Assembly: GCA_028826165.1 (NCBI GenBank) | Contig: JAPDFW010000136.1 | Coordinates: 566,501-630,500, forward strand | DNA from: Anaeramoeba ignava | Lineage: Eukaryota > Metamonada > Anaeramoebidae | DNA: 64,000 bases | Direction of reading: 5' to 3' | Shown: positions 36,701 to 47,660 of the stretch, one piece after another | How the letters are laid out: each line of letters begins with the position of its first letter | How positions within the stretch are numbered: position 1 is the stretch's first letter | Program-made: the position numbers and the translations under genes | The notes under the pieces: generated by a model | Seen by the model: the letters and a program-made list of their open reading frames with translations, nothing else | Database searches by the model: none | Told to the model about the DNA's origin: nothing

Positions 36701-38026
36701 TTTTATAAATTATTTTATAAATTATTTTATAAATTATTTTATAAATTATTTTATAAATTATTTTATAAATTATTATATAAATTATTTAATAAATTATTTT
36801 ATAAATTATTATATAAATTATTTAATAAATTATTTAATAAATTATTTTATAAATTATTTAATAAATTATTATATAAATTATTATATAAATTATTTTATAA
36901 ATTATTATATAAATTATTATATAAATTATTATATAAATTATTATATAAATTATTATATAAATTATTATATAAATTATTATATAAATTATTATATAAGATT
37001 ATTTATATAAATTGTTTAATAAATTATTTAATAAATTATTTTATAAATTATTTAATAAATTATTTAATAAATTATTTTATAAATTATTATATAAATTATT
37101 TAAATAAATTATTAAATTAATTATTTTATAAATTTATTAATTATTAAATAAATTATTAAATAAATTATTATATAAATTATTTAATAAATTATTATATAAA
37201 TTATTATATAAATTATTATATAAATTATTTTATAAATTATTTTATAAATTATTATATAAATTATTTTATAAATTGTTTTAATAAATTATTTTATAAATTA
37301 TTTTATAAATTATTTTATAAATTATTATATAAATTATTAAATAAATTATTATATAAATTATTATATAAATTATTTTATAAATTATTATATAAATTATTAT
37401 ATAAATTATGTTTTATAAAGGCTTTCATATTTTTCTTGATAAAATGCTTCATTAATTTTCTTATAACTTTTGAAATTCTTTCTTGAATCTCTTTGTTAAA
37501 CTCCAAATTAAATATTCATAAAATTCTCCATCAGAATAAAAAAAGCAATTTTAAAAAAAAAATTTTTTATTGAATAAAAATGATACCAATTCATCAGCAA
37601 TCATAAGAATAGTTTTCAAGGAAAATTTTCTTGAACAAAAATTAAACAATTCTTCAAGATTTTGACCTAATAAATCCATTACCATTACTCGAAAATCTGC
37701 TTCTTGTCCAAACCATCTTACTTTCGGAATTCCAACGCTTCCAGATAAAGCACGATAAACTCTGTTCTCATAAAAAAGTTGTGGATGTGTTATTCCAATT
37801 CTTTCCTAAAAATGATATTTTTTTTTCAATTCAAAATTTTTAATTAATTTTAATTTGATTTTTTTATTTGAAAAGTGTTGTTTGTTTTTTAATCATTTTT
37901 TCTTTTTACAAGTTTTATTGCTACTTTTTCTTTATCTTTAACATTAATTGCTTTGTAAATTTTTCCAAAAGAACCTGAACCAATTTTATGGCGAAGTTGA
38001 TATTTATTTTTAACCATTAAAGCCAT
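33714..38026 (-). CDS. Casein kinase 1 family Ser/Thr kinase
   Basis: Seven exons join in phase: 38026-37910, 37805-37587, 35440-35212, 35137-34967, 34584-34439, 34360-33982 and 33901-33714 (1449 nt, 482 aa). The kinase domain shows the glycine loop '[12 protein letters not shown]', Lys in 'VAIKL', CK1-type 'GIPKVRWFG' and '[13 protein letters not shown]', catalytic '[14 protein letters not shown]', '[10 protein letters not shown]', the CK1 signature 'SRRDDLES' and 'GSLPWQGL'. It ends '[12 protein letters not shown]' as in the CK1 delta/epsilon group. CK1 kinases lack the APE motif and favour primed acidic substrates. The last two exons give a disordered Ser/Asn/Gln tail. If the 78-nt intron 34361-34438 is retained, the protein stops three codons later, leaving a tail-less kinase. 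Intron 2 (2146 nt) and intron 4 (382 nt) are repeat arrays. Confidence 0.88.
34585..34966 (-). repeat. TTTTAA-type hexamer intron in the CK1 gene
   Basis: Plus-strand (TTTTAA)n with TTTGAA and TTTTGA variants fills intron 4. On the gene strand it starts GTAAAAATC and ends ATTTTTTTAG. The splice joins CCA T to CT GAA, giving Pro-Ser-Glu as expected for CK1. Confidence 0.85.
35441..37586 (-). repeat. TATAAATTAT repeat intron in the CK1 gene
   Basis: A 2.1-kb intron separates kinase exons 2 and 3. About 1.95 kb (35,465-37,410) is a 12-bp-like repeat alternating TATATAAATTAT and TTTATAAATTAT. The donor side (37,411-37,586) is non-repetitive. Long ORFs on either strand here are products of the repeat, not genes. 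Confidence 0.88.
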
Positions 38027-38332
38027 TTTTTTTTGTGTTTTATTTTTTAACAATAAAAAAAAAGAAGAAGAAAAAGAAAAAGAAGAAAAAGAAAAAATGA
38101 TTTTTATTATTTTCAAAAAATTAAAAAATTAAAAATAAAAAATTAAAAATACATTTCACCACATTTAATTTTAATCTTGATTTTTTAATTTTATTTTATT
38201 TTTCTGTTTCGGATTAAAAATTGAATTAGAAATTGATTAAGAAAAAAAATTGATCAATATTTTTGTTCTTCTTTTCTTTTTTATTTTTTAAAATTTAAAA
38301 TTAAAAAATTAAAAATTTAAAAATTAAAAAAT

Positions 38333-41300
38333 TTAAATTCCCGTAATTTTCCATTGAAGTACAGATTTATCAGTTCCTCCAATAGAAATAATGTGTGAAT
38401 CCAAAAGAAATTTTGTAGATACAACTTGAGAACTGTGACCAGAAAATTCTTGGATTTGATTAAATTGAGAAGAAATTGTAGTAAGTTTAAATTTGTTTGA
38501 TTGATCACAATAAACAACCAAATCTTTGTTTTTGGCAAATAATCCTTGTTCAAATTGTAATGAACTCTTGATTTTTTCTGCAATTTCACATGTTTTAGTT
38601 GACCAGTCATTATTTCTAATTGTGATTTCCAGTTTTTCTGGTTGAGGTTCTTGATTTTTGTGAATATCCCAATATAAAAGTTTATCTTCTTGATAAAAAA
38701 TTCGAATACATTTTGAATCTTTTGAGAAATCTACTCCGTTAATAAATGAATTTTCTAAATTTATGAAAAAAAAGGAGATTTATCAATTTAATTAATTTCC
38801 ATAATATTTTATAAATTAATTATTTTGTAAATTAAATATTTTGTAAATTAAATATTTTATAAATTAAATATTTTATAAATTAAATATTTTATAAATTAAA
38901 TATTTTGTAAATTAATATTTTATAAATTAAATATTTTATAAATTAAATATTTTATAAATTAAATATTTTATAAATTAAATATTTTATAAATTAAATATTT
39001 TATAAATTAAATATTTTATAAATTAATTATTTTATAAATTAAATATTTTATAAATTAAATATTTTATAAATAATAAATATTTTATAATAAATATTTTATA
39101 AATTAATTTACCTTTTTTGGGAACTGAAATTGAACAAACTCTTCTGAATCCAGTTTTAAAATCATAAATATCAACAAAAGGATCTTCAAAAGAAAGAGCA
39201 AGATAACGATTATTATTAGAAAAAGTTATCCCAATAATTTTTGAAGTTCTATCTTTACGATTTCCAATTAAATGAAATTTTTGTGATTCGTAAACAATAA
39301 TTTGACCATCTCTAAAACCAACAGCAATCAATTCTCCATTTAATGAATAAGCCAAACATCTTGCTTGTCCATTGATACTTTTTTTAGCAATTATTTTTCT
39401 TTTTTCTGCATCCCAACTTTGGATTGTTCTATCATCACAAGCAACAATAAATTGGAATTTAGTTGGATGAGTTGCGAGTCCCCAAACTTCATCAGAAATA
39501 TTCTTTTTAAATAAAAAAAAAGGAATATTTATTTTTGAATATTTATATTTATATTGAAATATTTATATTTATTTTTGAAATATTTATATTTATATTGAAA
39601 TATTTATATTTATATTGAAATATTTATTTTTGAAATATTTATATTTATTTTTGAAATATTTATATTTATTTTTGAAATATTTATATTTATTTTTGAAATA
39701 TTTATATTTATTTTGAAATATTTATATTTATTTTGAAATATTTATATTTATTTTGAAATATTTATATTTATTTTTGAAATATTTATATTTATTTTTGAAT
39801 ATTTATATTTATTTTTGAAATATTTTATATTTATATTGAAATATTTTATATTTATATTGAAATATTTATATTTATATTGAAATATTTATTTTTGAAATAT
39901 TTATATTTATTTTGAAATATTTATATTTATTTTTGAAATATTTATATTTATATTGAAATATTTATATTTATTTTTGAAATATTTATATTTATTTTTGAAA
40001 TATTTATATTTATTTTTGAAATATTTATATTGAAATATTTATTTTTGAAATATTTATATTGAAATATTTATTTTTGAAATATTTATATTGAAATATTTAT
40101 TTTTGAAATATTTATATTGAAATATTTATTTTTGAAATATTTATATTGAAATATTTATATTGAAATATTTATTTTTGAAATATTTATATTGAAATATTTA
40201 TTTTTGAAATATTTATATTGAAATATTTATATTTATATTGAAATATTTATATTTGTTTTGAAATATTTATTTTTGAAATATTTTTATTTAATTACGGAAA
40301 TTATAAGAGATGTTGAACTTGTTGCTGCAACTACTTCCCATATTTGATTTTTAGAATTTCCTAATATAACTTTCCCAACATAATAATCAACAGAACGTAA
40401 AGGTTCACCAGATAATGAAGTAATTATTTTCAATCTATCATGAGTTTCTGAACTCCAAATAACAACTTTTCCATCTTTACCTCCTGTTAAAAAAATATTG
40501 TCTTCAGTATTATGAATTGTGAAACAGGGACCCTAAGAAATGAGAATAATTGTGAAAAAAATATACAAAGAGATGAATAATATAATTTATGAATAATTTA
40601 ATTTATAATTTATAATTTTTTACTATATGAGCTCTAATAGAAGAAATAATTGTTCCCTTTTCAAAATCCCAAGTTATAATTTCTCCATCAGATGATCCAG
40701 TCAAAATAGCACCTTGTTGAGTTATTGCTAAAGCAAGTAAGGTTTTCTTTCCTTTTTTATCAAATTCACCTTCTTGAGGAATAAGAGTATTATCTTTAAG
40801 AGTCCAAAACCTAATATTATGAATTCCACAAGTAACAATTTTATTGGTTTCTCTTGTAAATTCAACACAAAGAACCTTTTTAATTTACAAAAAAAAAAAA
40901 AAACAATTCAAATGTATTAAAAATCAAATGAATAAAAAGATATGTTCAAGAATAATAAAAGAAATTCACTTTTCTGGAATCATGAGTTTGTGAAGCGATT
41001 AATTTTCCTCCAGAAATCCAATCCCAAACACATAATGTATAGTTATCATCTCCTCCAACTGTTGTTAAAAGTGATCCTTCATCACTTGAAAAACTCAATC
41101 CAATTATTCCCCCGTCATGTGGTGCTGAAAAAGTCGAAAGTGGTTCTGGTGAATCACAATTCCATACACAAATTAATGGTTTATCACCGTTTTGTGCTGT
41201 TGCAAATATTTGTTTGTTAGGATGAACTGCATTACTACAAGTTGTTTTTATTTTAAAATTTTAAATTTGAATTTTAATTTTAATTTTAATTTTAATTTTG

Positions 41301-42729
41301 ATTTTAATTTTAATTACCAAACAATATCTTCAGTATGATGAAAAAAAAATCGTTGAGTTTGAGACAATCTATTATAAATAATTCCAATAGCACCAGAAAA
41401 ATAAAGAATTTCTCCTTTGTTAATAAAATGAAGATTATTTCTTCCTTCATTTCCTTTAAATCCATAAACAAATTCTAACTCAAGATTTGCAATATTATTT
41501 GTATTTTGATTTTGATTTTGATTTTGATTTTGATTTTGATTCGCATTCTGATTTTGATTTTGATTTAAATTTAAATTTAAATTTGGATTTTTGTTTCGAA
41601 AACTACTCCTAAAACTCTTTCGTTCTTCAACTCGATTTTCTACAATTTTCTTTTGATTTTCTTCTTTTCGGAGTTGAATATTATTTTCAAATTCATTTTC
41701 AATTTGATTTTTTTTCTTCTTCTTCTATAATTTCTGTTGTTGATTGTGATTTTAATAATTCAAGAATTACTTCCTATTTATTTGTAAAAATAAAAAAAAT
41801 AAATCATTTCATCGAATAAAATTTAGATTCAAATGAATATGGATTTATTCTTGTTTTTTTGATGATATCTTACTTCATTATTTTTAAGAGATTCTAAAGT
41901 TGAATAAATTAATAAAACAGTAATTTCTCCACTTTTCGCTTTCTTTAAATATTTAAAAATTATTTAAAAGAAGAAAATTAATAATAAAAAATCAAAGTGA
42001 TTAATTTTTTTTTAGTTTAATATTTAAATTGATTTTTGCTTTTTTTGCTTTTTTTTTACTTTAAGTCTATGTGTTTGTTCTTCTGGAACAGCTTCTTCGA
42101 GTGATTCTATTGGTATTTCTATGAAACCAACAGATTCATCACTTTAATCAATTTTAATTTTGTTTTGTTTTGTTTTGTTTTGTTTTGAAAAAAAGCAATT
42201 AGTCAATTTATTTCAAGTTTATCATTAATTTTCTTCTTTTTTTTTTGTAAATTCAAAAAGAAAAAAAAGAGAATAAATGTTTATAAAAATACTTTTGGAA
42301 ATCTTTAAGAAGAAAACATTCAATACGAAGTTTTAAGCCATTTTGTTTTGATAAAAAAAATTTAAAAACCTAAAAGAAAAAAATAAAAGCAAATTTTTTT
42401 GATAAATTTAAAATTTGAATTTTGAATTTTTTACTTCATCGAATTTTGGTTGATTTGATCTAAAAGTTGGTGTTGTTTGAAATTTTTGTTTTTCTAATTC
42501 AGCAATACAATAATAATTCCGATGATCTTATTTTAAAATAAAAATAGCAAAAAGAGTTTTTTTTTTATTTTTTATATTATTTTAACAAAAATAAGGAAAT
42601 TTGAAGTGTTAAAATAAATCTCTTACTATTTTCTCCTATCTTTAAATTATTTCCTTTAATAATTTTTACAAAAAGATATTGTGTGCTAATATTGTTAATG
42701 TTATTATTTTGCTTTTTTAAGAATTGCAT
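38333..42729 (-). CDS. C2 domain fused to an EML-type WD40 protein
   Basis: Eleven exons: 42729-42627, 42526-42435, 42369-42293, 42141-42060, 41942-41874, 41773-41318, 41234-40970, 40875-40624, 40532-40296, 39502-39112, 38754-38333 (about 814 aa). Exons 1-5 encode a C2 domain: 'LFVKIIKGNNLKIGEN', 'YYCIAELEKQKFQT', 'NQPKFDEVFKF', 'DESVGFIEIPIESLEE', 'KSGEITVLLIY'. Exon 6 holds a charged coiled-coil-like linker with an (NQ)n tract, then the EML/HELP-like 'FVYGFKGNEGRNNLHF'. Exons 7-11 give WD40 blades as in EML proteins ('CNAVHPNK', 'VTCGIHNIRFWTL', 'VWGLATHP', 'GGTDKSVLQWKI'). EML proteins bind microtubules through these propellers, and C2 domains usually bind membranes. Exon 6 holds one extra base at an A8 run (plus 41708-41715); removing it restores phase throughout. 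Confidence 0.85.
38755..39111 (-). repeat. TATAAATTAAATATTT repeat intron in the C2-EML gene
   Basis: The last intron, 357 nt, is mainly a 16-bp unit AAATATTTTATAAATT (plus strand). Its donor is GTAAATTAATTTATAAAATA. Confidence 0.8.
39503..40295 (-). repeat. AAATATTTATATTTATTTTTG repeat intron in the C2-EML gene
   Basis: Intron 9 is 793 nt long. It is an array of GAAATATTTATATTTATTTT-type units (plus strand) with variants of different length. The donor is GTAATTAAATAAAAATATTT; the acceptor is TTTAAAAAG. Confidence 0.8.
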
Positions 42730-42881
42730 TTCAATAATAAAAAATGAAAAAAAAAAATGAAAAAAAAATTATCTTTATTTTCTTTTTTATTCAAAAAAAA
42801 AAATTTCATTTGAATTAAAAATGTGGATTGGATTTTAAAAAAGAAAATGTAAAGAAATTTAATTTGAAATAAATTGTGAAT

Positions 42882-43715
42882 TTAATAAAATTGTGTATTA
42901 GACATTGCAGCCATGAAGAAAACTATCATGCAACAAGCCAAACAACAAATTAAACCATATAAAGAAATTATTGCGATTGAGTCACCAAGAGCTACTTTAT
43001 ATAAATTTCCACAAGTATCTTTCTATTTTCATTTAAGAGAAGAAAAGAATTTAAAATTGATATTTAAATTGATATTTAAATTTATATTTATATTTATATT
43101 GATATTGATATTGATATTGATATTTATATTTATATTGATATTGATATTGATATTGATATTGATATTTATATTTATATTGATATTGATATTGATATTGATA
43201 TTGATATTGATATTGATATTGATATTAATATTTAAATTTGGATTTAGATTTGGATTTAGATTTAATTAGAAATATTTTTGCATACAACTCCAGAACTTGT
43301 TGCCCAAACTATTCCAACAATAGACCAAGCAAATAAAAATAAAGTCAAAAGAAGATTAACTGTTTGAACAATACCCATAGAACCCTCTTTCAAAAAAGGA
43401 GCAAAAACACCAATAAGACTATTAACAGCAAAAGCAATATTGCAAACAAGAATCCAACTCCATAAATTTTTTGAACAACTGATATTTTTATCTTGTGCTG
43501 CAACAACTACTGAGGGAACAACAAAACCAGAAACCATGATAATAGAACAGCATAAAGAAATAGCTAAAGATATAGCTTTTTCTTGTAATCTTTTTTTTAT
43601 TTTATTTTTATTATTTTTTTATTTGATTTTTTTTTAATTTGGGAATTTATTATCATCAAAATTATTATTGATTATGTTACTCTGGACTACCTCTTCTCCG
43701 ATAAATGAATTGCAT
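42882..43715 (-). CDS. Small four-helix membrane protein, copy 1
   Basis: Three exons, 43715-43691, 43581-43286 and 43022-42882, give 153 residues. Four hydrophobic segments are visible ('LAISLCCSIIMVSGFVV', 'LWSWILVCNIAFAVNSLIGV', 'LLLTLFLFAWSIVGIVWA', 'IAIISLYGLICCLACCMIV'). Conserved-looking polar points are 'CSKNLW', 'GIVWA', and 'CGNLYKVALGDS' just before the last helix. A paralogue with the same exon pattern lies at 52753-53401. The 'AWxIxGxVW ... C..LY' layout loosely resembles TMEM272-type proteins; that is a weak suggestion. It is divergent from the RCC1-BTB gene with 126 bp between ATGs. The second intron (263 nt) is a hexamer repeat. The 5' exon (8 codons) is inferred from phase. 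Confidence 0.7.
43023..43285 (-). repeat. ATATTG hexamer intron in membrane-protein copy 1
   Basis: Plus-strand (ATATTG)n and ATATTT hexamers fill the second intron. The gene-strand donor is GTATGCAAAAATATTTC. The same intron in the paralogue at 52891-52966 is only 76 nt and has no array, so the expansion is specific to this copy. Confidence 0.85.
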
Positions 43716-43841
43716 TTCTTTTTTTTTAAATCGATTAAAATTAAAATTGGGAAAAAAAAATGAAAAAAAAAATTTCGTTTTAATTTTTATTTTTATTACA
43801 ATTAAAATCAAAATCATTTTTTCATTTTTTTCTTTTCAAAA

Positions 43842-45620
43842 ATGAATGATTGTTTATTTTTTGGTTACAATATAATTCCAAAACTTATGAAAAATGAACC
43901 AAATAAAATAACAAAACCAATTCAATTTAAAAATGAAAATGAAAATGAAAATGAAAATGAAAATGAAAAGCAAATTAAACAAATTGCAACAGGCTTTTTT
44001 TCAACAATTTTCCTTTTTAAAAATGGAAAAGCAATAGAATATTTAAATGAAAATGTTTCAAATCAAAAACCTGAAAAAATCCAAATTGAAGAAAATATTC
44101 AAAAAGTAACTATTGGCTATGAAAATGAAGCTATTTTAACAATAGAAGGAAATGTATTTACCAAAGGAAAAGATATTAATCAATATAATCCAAAAGAGTT
44201 TATCAATATTTCATCATTAATTGAAGATAAAAATGATAGAATAATTGAAGATATTATTTCTGGAGCTAAATCAATTTACTTATTAACTTCAAATCAAAAT
44301 GTTTATGGAATTGGTTCAAATTTTTGGGGTCAACTTGGTTTTGATTCTGAAACACTTTCAAAAACAGAAAAACCAATTTTAATGATGAAAAATGTTTCTA
44401 AAATATTTTCAGGAATTTCTTCAGATCATGTTTTTCTTTTAAATTCAAATCAAGAATTATTTGGATGTGGTTCGAATTTTTATGGTCAAGTTGGGTTAGG
44501 AGAATCAAGAAAAGAAAAAAAAATCCAAAAATTAACCAAAATCCAAAATATTCCAAAAGGCAAAATAATTGATATTCAATGTGGAAATTATCATTCAATA
44601 ATGTTGATTGAAAATGAAGATGAAAATGAAAATCGAAAAAGAAAATTTTATTCATGTGGATATTGGAGATGCAATGGACTTGAGGAGTATACTTATGAAT
44701 TTACTGAAATTAAATCACCTTTATTTGAAAATGATAATATTCTTGATTTTTCTGTTGGAAGAGATCATACTTTGATTTTAACATCCAATTCAAAATTAAT
44801 AGGATTTGGAGATAATTCTTATGGTGAATTAGGAACTGGAGATACAAATGATCAATTAATTCCAATTCAAATTGAACTTCCTAAATTAAGATTTAATGAA
44901 AATATTTCTAATTATCATATTTCTTGTGGGTATTACAAATCATTTCTTTATTATTCTCCTTTTCTTTCTTCTTTTTCCAATCTTGAAGAAGATTTGATAA
45001 AATTATTTGGAAGAAAAGAATTTTGTGACATTTCATTTAAAACCAAAAATGGAGAAATAATTGAAGCTCATAAATTAATATTGAAATATAGATTAAATCA
45101 AAATGAAAATCAAATTGAAAAACTTAAAGAAATTATTTCAAAAAAATCAATTAAAGAATCAAATCAAATATTTGAAATGATTTATTCAAACAGAATTATA
45201 AATCCAAAATTATATTCTGAAATTAAAGAAATTATAAATTCAAATGAAAAAATAGAAGAAACAATGAAAAGAATTTATTTAAATGAAAATGAAAATGAAA
45301 AAGATTTTATTATTGAAAGAAAAGAAAAACAATATAAATTTCCTAAATTAATATTAATAATGAGAAGTGAATTATATCGAGGAATGTTTTTATCTGTAAC
45401 AGAAGATAAATCAAATAAAGTTACAGATTATAGTGAATTAAGTAATAAATCATTTCAAATATTTGAATATTGGATTTATTCAAATCAAATTAAAGATGAA
45501 ATTCAAATTACACAAGAAATAATTAATGAAATTCAAATTGGAATTGATTATTTTCAATTAAATCAAACAAATCCAAATTTATTTGATTTATTAATTAACA
45601 AATTTAATAATCAAAATTAA
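43842..45620 (+). CDS. RCC1-repeat protein with C-terminal BTB-like region
   Basis: This intronless protein has 592 residues. The first two thirds contain RCC1-type propeller repeats: 'VYGIGSNFWGQLGFDSE', 'ELFGCGSNFYGQVGLGESR', 'LIGFGDNSYGELGTGDTN', each followed by 'H-x-(I/L)-x-L' strands. From about residue 380 there is a BTB-like segment ('DISFKTKNGEIIEAHKLIL') and then a second one ('FPKLILIMRSELYRGMFL', 'FQIFEYWIYSNQIK'), both diverged. BTB regions usually recruit cullin-3, and RCC1 propellers bind partner proteins; which ones is unknown. The codons are extremely A/T-biased (AAT, GAA, AAA). Glu/Asn tracts are present near residue 30. A near-identical copy of the last ~90 codons lies at 52312-52587. 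Confidence 0.88.
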   Translation: MNDCLFFGYNIIPKLMKNEPNKITKPIQFKNENENENENENEKQIKQIATGFFSTIFLFKNGKAIEYLNENVSNQKPEKIQIEENIQKVTIGYENEAILTIEGNVFTKGKDINQYNPKEFINISSLIEDKNDRIIEDIISGAKSIYLLTSNQNVYGIGSNFWGQLGFDSETLSKTEKPILMMKNVSKIFSGISSDHVFLLNSNQELFGCGSNFYGQVGLGESRKEKKIQKLTKIQNIPKGKIIDIQCGNYHSIMLIENEDENENRKRKFYSCGYWRCNGLEEYTYEFTEIKSPLFENDNILDFSVGRDHTLILTSNSKLIGFGDNSYGELGTGDTNDQLIPIQIELPKLRFNENISNYHISCGYYKSFLYYSPFLSSFSNLEEDLIKLFGRKEFCDISFKTKNGEIIEAHKLILKYRLNQNENQIEKLKEIISKKSIKESNQIFEMIYSNRIINPKLYSEIKEIINSNEKIEETMKRIYLNENENEKDFIIERKEKQYKFPKLILIMRSELYRGMFLSVTEDKSNKVTDYSELSNKSFQIFEYWIYSNQIKDEIQITQEIINEIQIGIDYFQLNQTNPNLFDLLINKFNNQN

Positions 45621-46019
45621 AATTAAAATCAAAATCAAAATTAAAATTAAAATTAAAATCAAAATTAAAATCAAAATTAAAAATTAAAATCAAAATTAAA
45701 AATTAAAATTAAAATTAAAATTAAAATCAAAATCAAAATCAAAATTATACTTGTTTTCTCTTGATTTGTTTTTTGGATTTAATGAAAATTCAATTAATAA
45801 AACAGGATATTCTTCATCTTCTATTTTTAATTTTGTTTTTAATTTAAAATTCTATTTTCAATCAAATAAAAATCTTCAAATTAATAAATAAAAAAAGAAT
45901 TAAATTCTAAAACAAAATTTCAAATTAATTTTTATTTTAAATTTTAAATCAAAAAAAATGGAAAATTGATTTTTTAAAATGATAAACAAAAATAAAAATT
46001 GGAAATAGAAATTAATAAT
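45621..46019. other. Post-gene spacer with AAAATTAAAATC repeat
   Basis: The first ~125 bp after the RCC1-BTB stop is an (AAAATT/AAAATC) hexamer repeat. It contains no gene apart from the exon-like piece on the minus strand listed separately. The rest is A/T-rich. Confidence 0.6.
45751..45851 (-). pseudogene. Orphan exon-like fragment
   Basis: On the minus strand, between an acceptor-like GAAAATAG and a donor-like GTATAATTTT, a 101-nt open stretch reads 'KIEDEEYPVLLIEFSLNPKN' with balanced codons. That is unlike the surrounding repeats. No flanking exons are visible: one side is hexamer repeat and the RCC1-BTB 3' end, the other is satellite B. It may be the remnant of a gene broken by repeat expansion, or chance. 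Confidence 0.25.
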
Positions 46020-47005
46020 AATTTATTTTAAATTCTTTATTATTAGATAAATTAATAAAAAATTAAAATTATTTTATTATTAAAATAATACTTTTTAATT
46101 TAAAAATAATTATATTTTATTAATTAATATTTTGATTTAATTTATATTTAATTTTTTAAATAGTTTTGAATTAATATTTAATTTGGAATTAAATTTAAAA
46201 TATATTTTATTATTAAATTTATTATTAAAATAATACTTTTTAATTTAAAAATAATTATATTTTATTAATTAATATTTTGATTTAATTTATATTTAAATTT
46301 TTAAATAGATTTGAATTAATATTTAATTTGAAATTAAATTTAAAATATATTTTTATTATTAAATTTATTATTAAAATAATACTTTTTTAATTTAAAAATA
46401 ATTATATTTTAACATCTATTAATATTTTGATTCAATTTATATTTAAATTTTTAAATAGTTTTGAATTAATTTAATTTGGAATTAAATTTAAAATATACTT
46501 TTATTATTAAATTTATTATTAAAATAATTACTTTTAATTTAAAAATAATTATATTTTTATTTATTAATATTTTGATTTAATTTATATTTAAATTTTTAAA
46601 TAGATTTGATTTAATATTCAATTTTGAATTAAGTTTAAAATATATTTTTATTATTAAATTTATTATTAAAATAATACTTTTTAATTTAAAAATAATTATA
46701 TTTTATTTATTAATATTTTGATTTAATTTATATTTAAATTTTTAAATAGTTTTGAATTAGTATTTAATTTGAAATTAAGTTTAAAATATATTTTTATTAT
46801 TAATTTTATTATTAAAATAATACTTTTTAATTTAAAAATAATTATATTTTATTAATTAATATTTTGATTTAATTTATATTTAATTTTTTAAATAGTTTTG
46901 AATTAATATTTAATTTGGAATTAAATTTAAAATATATTTTTATTATTAAATTTATTATTGAAACAATACTTTTTAATTTAAAAATAATTATATTTTATTA
47001 ATTAA
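46020..47005. repeat. Satellite array B, ~7 monomers of ~146 bp
   Basis: The word TTTAAAAATAATTATATTTT recurs, with matching bases at 46103, 46247, 46395, 46542, 46689, 46835 and 46981 (spacing 144-148). Other blocks in each unit are AATATTTTGATTTAATTTAT and TTTTTATTATTAAATTTATT. The sequence is unrelated to array A by eye. Confidence 0.9.
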
Positions 47006-47025
47006 AAAAAATAAATAAATAATCA

Positions 47026-47073
47026 AGGATCTTACGAAAAAAAACTTTTCTTTCAAAGATATTACGAAAAAAA
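47026..47073 (+). promoter_or_regulatory. Direct repeat upstream of the small heat-shock gene
   Basis: GATCTTACGAAAAAAA (about 47029) and GATATTACGAAAAAAA (about 47059) lie 30 bp apart, about 120-160 bp before the Hsp20 ATG. TTACGA is unusual in this A/T background. The stretch TTTCAAAGATATTACGAAA between them resembles a degenerate heat-shock element (alternating TTC/GAA-like triplets). The role is inferred from position only. Confidence 0.3.
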
Positions 47074-47189
47074 GTAAATAAAAGAAAAGAAAAATTTTTT
47101 TTTTCCATTTTTCATTCTACAAATTTTTTTTTTACTTTTTTTTTACTTTTTAAATTTTAAATTTTTTTAATTTTTAAACAAACAAAAAA

Positions 47190-47660
47190 ATGTCAATTAG
47201 TAAATATCCTTCTTTATTTTCTCCTTTTTGGTTTAATCCAATTAAAGAAGATTCATTTTCAATTTTTGATAAAGATGAACCTTTATGGATTTCAAATTTG
47301 GAAAGAAAAACAAAATCATTTGCACAACTTGGAATAAAAAAAAAGAAAAAAAATTCAAATTTCTGGAAAATTCATATTCCAAAAGAATCAATTAATATTG
47401 AATTTGATAAAGAATCAAGAATGTTATCAATTTTTGGAGAACATGAAGTAAAAAAAGAAGAGAAAGAAAATGAAAAAGAAAAAAGAGTTAGATGTGAAAG
47501 AAGTTATTCAAGTTTCAAACAATCTTTTAAACTTCCAGAATTAGCTGAAATTGAAAAATCTGATGCTTCTTTTGAAGATGGATTTCTTTCAATAACAATT
47601 CCAAAAAAAGAAGAAGAGAAAAAAGAAGAAAAAACAAAATTATCAATTAATTTCAAATAA
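47190..47660 (+). CDS. Small heat shock protein (Hsp20/alpha-crystallin)
   Basis: This intronless protein has 156 residues. The alpha-crystallin domain spans about residues 55-150: 'FWKIHIPKESINIEF', 'MLSIFGEHEVKKEE', 'RSYSSFKQSFKLPELAEIEK' and 'ASFEDGFLSITIPKKEEEK'. The last contains the family's A-x-x-x-n-G-v-L-like element (here 'DGFLSITIPK'). The N-terminal arm is short and Phe/Trp-rich ('LFSPFWFNP'), and the C-terminal I-x-I anchor could be 'LSINFK'. Proteins of this family are ATP-independent holdases that form oligomers. It sits between two satellite arrays, with a duplicated TTACGA element upstream. Confidence 0.9.
   Translation: MSISKYPSLFSPFWFNPIKEDSFSIFDKDEPLWISNLERKTKSFAQLGIKKKKKNSNFWKIHIPKESINIEFDKESRMLSIFGEHEVKKEEKENEKEKRVRCERSYSSFKQSFKLPELAEIEKSDASFEDGFLSITIPKKEEEKKEEKTKLSINFK

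Noticed and set aside
35484-37010. Plus-strand ORFs '[13 protein letters not shown]' and similar
   Set aside because: Product of the TATAAATTAT intron repeat; they lie inside the CK1 intron and have no ordered sequence.
42913-43269. Plus-strand ORF 'MKKTIMQQAKQQIKPYKE...'
   Set aside because: It is antisense to the last exon and hexamer intron of the small membrane-protein gene, which is supported by a paralogue.
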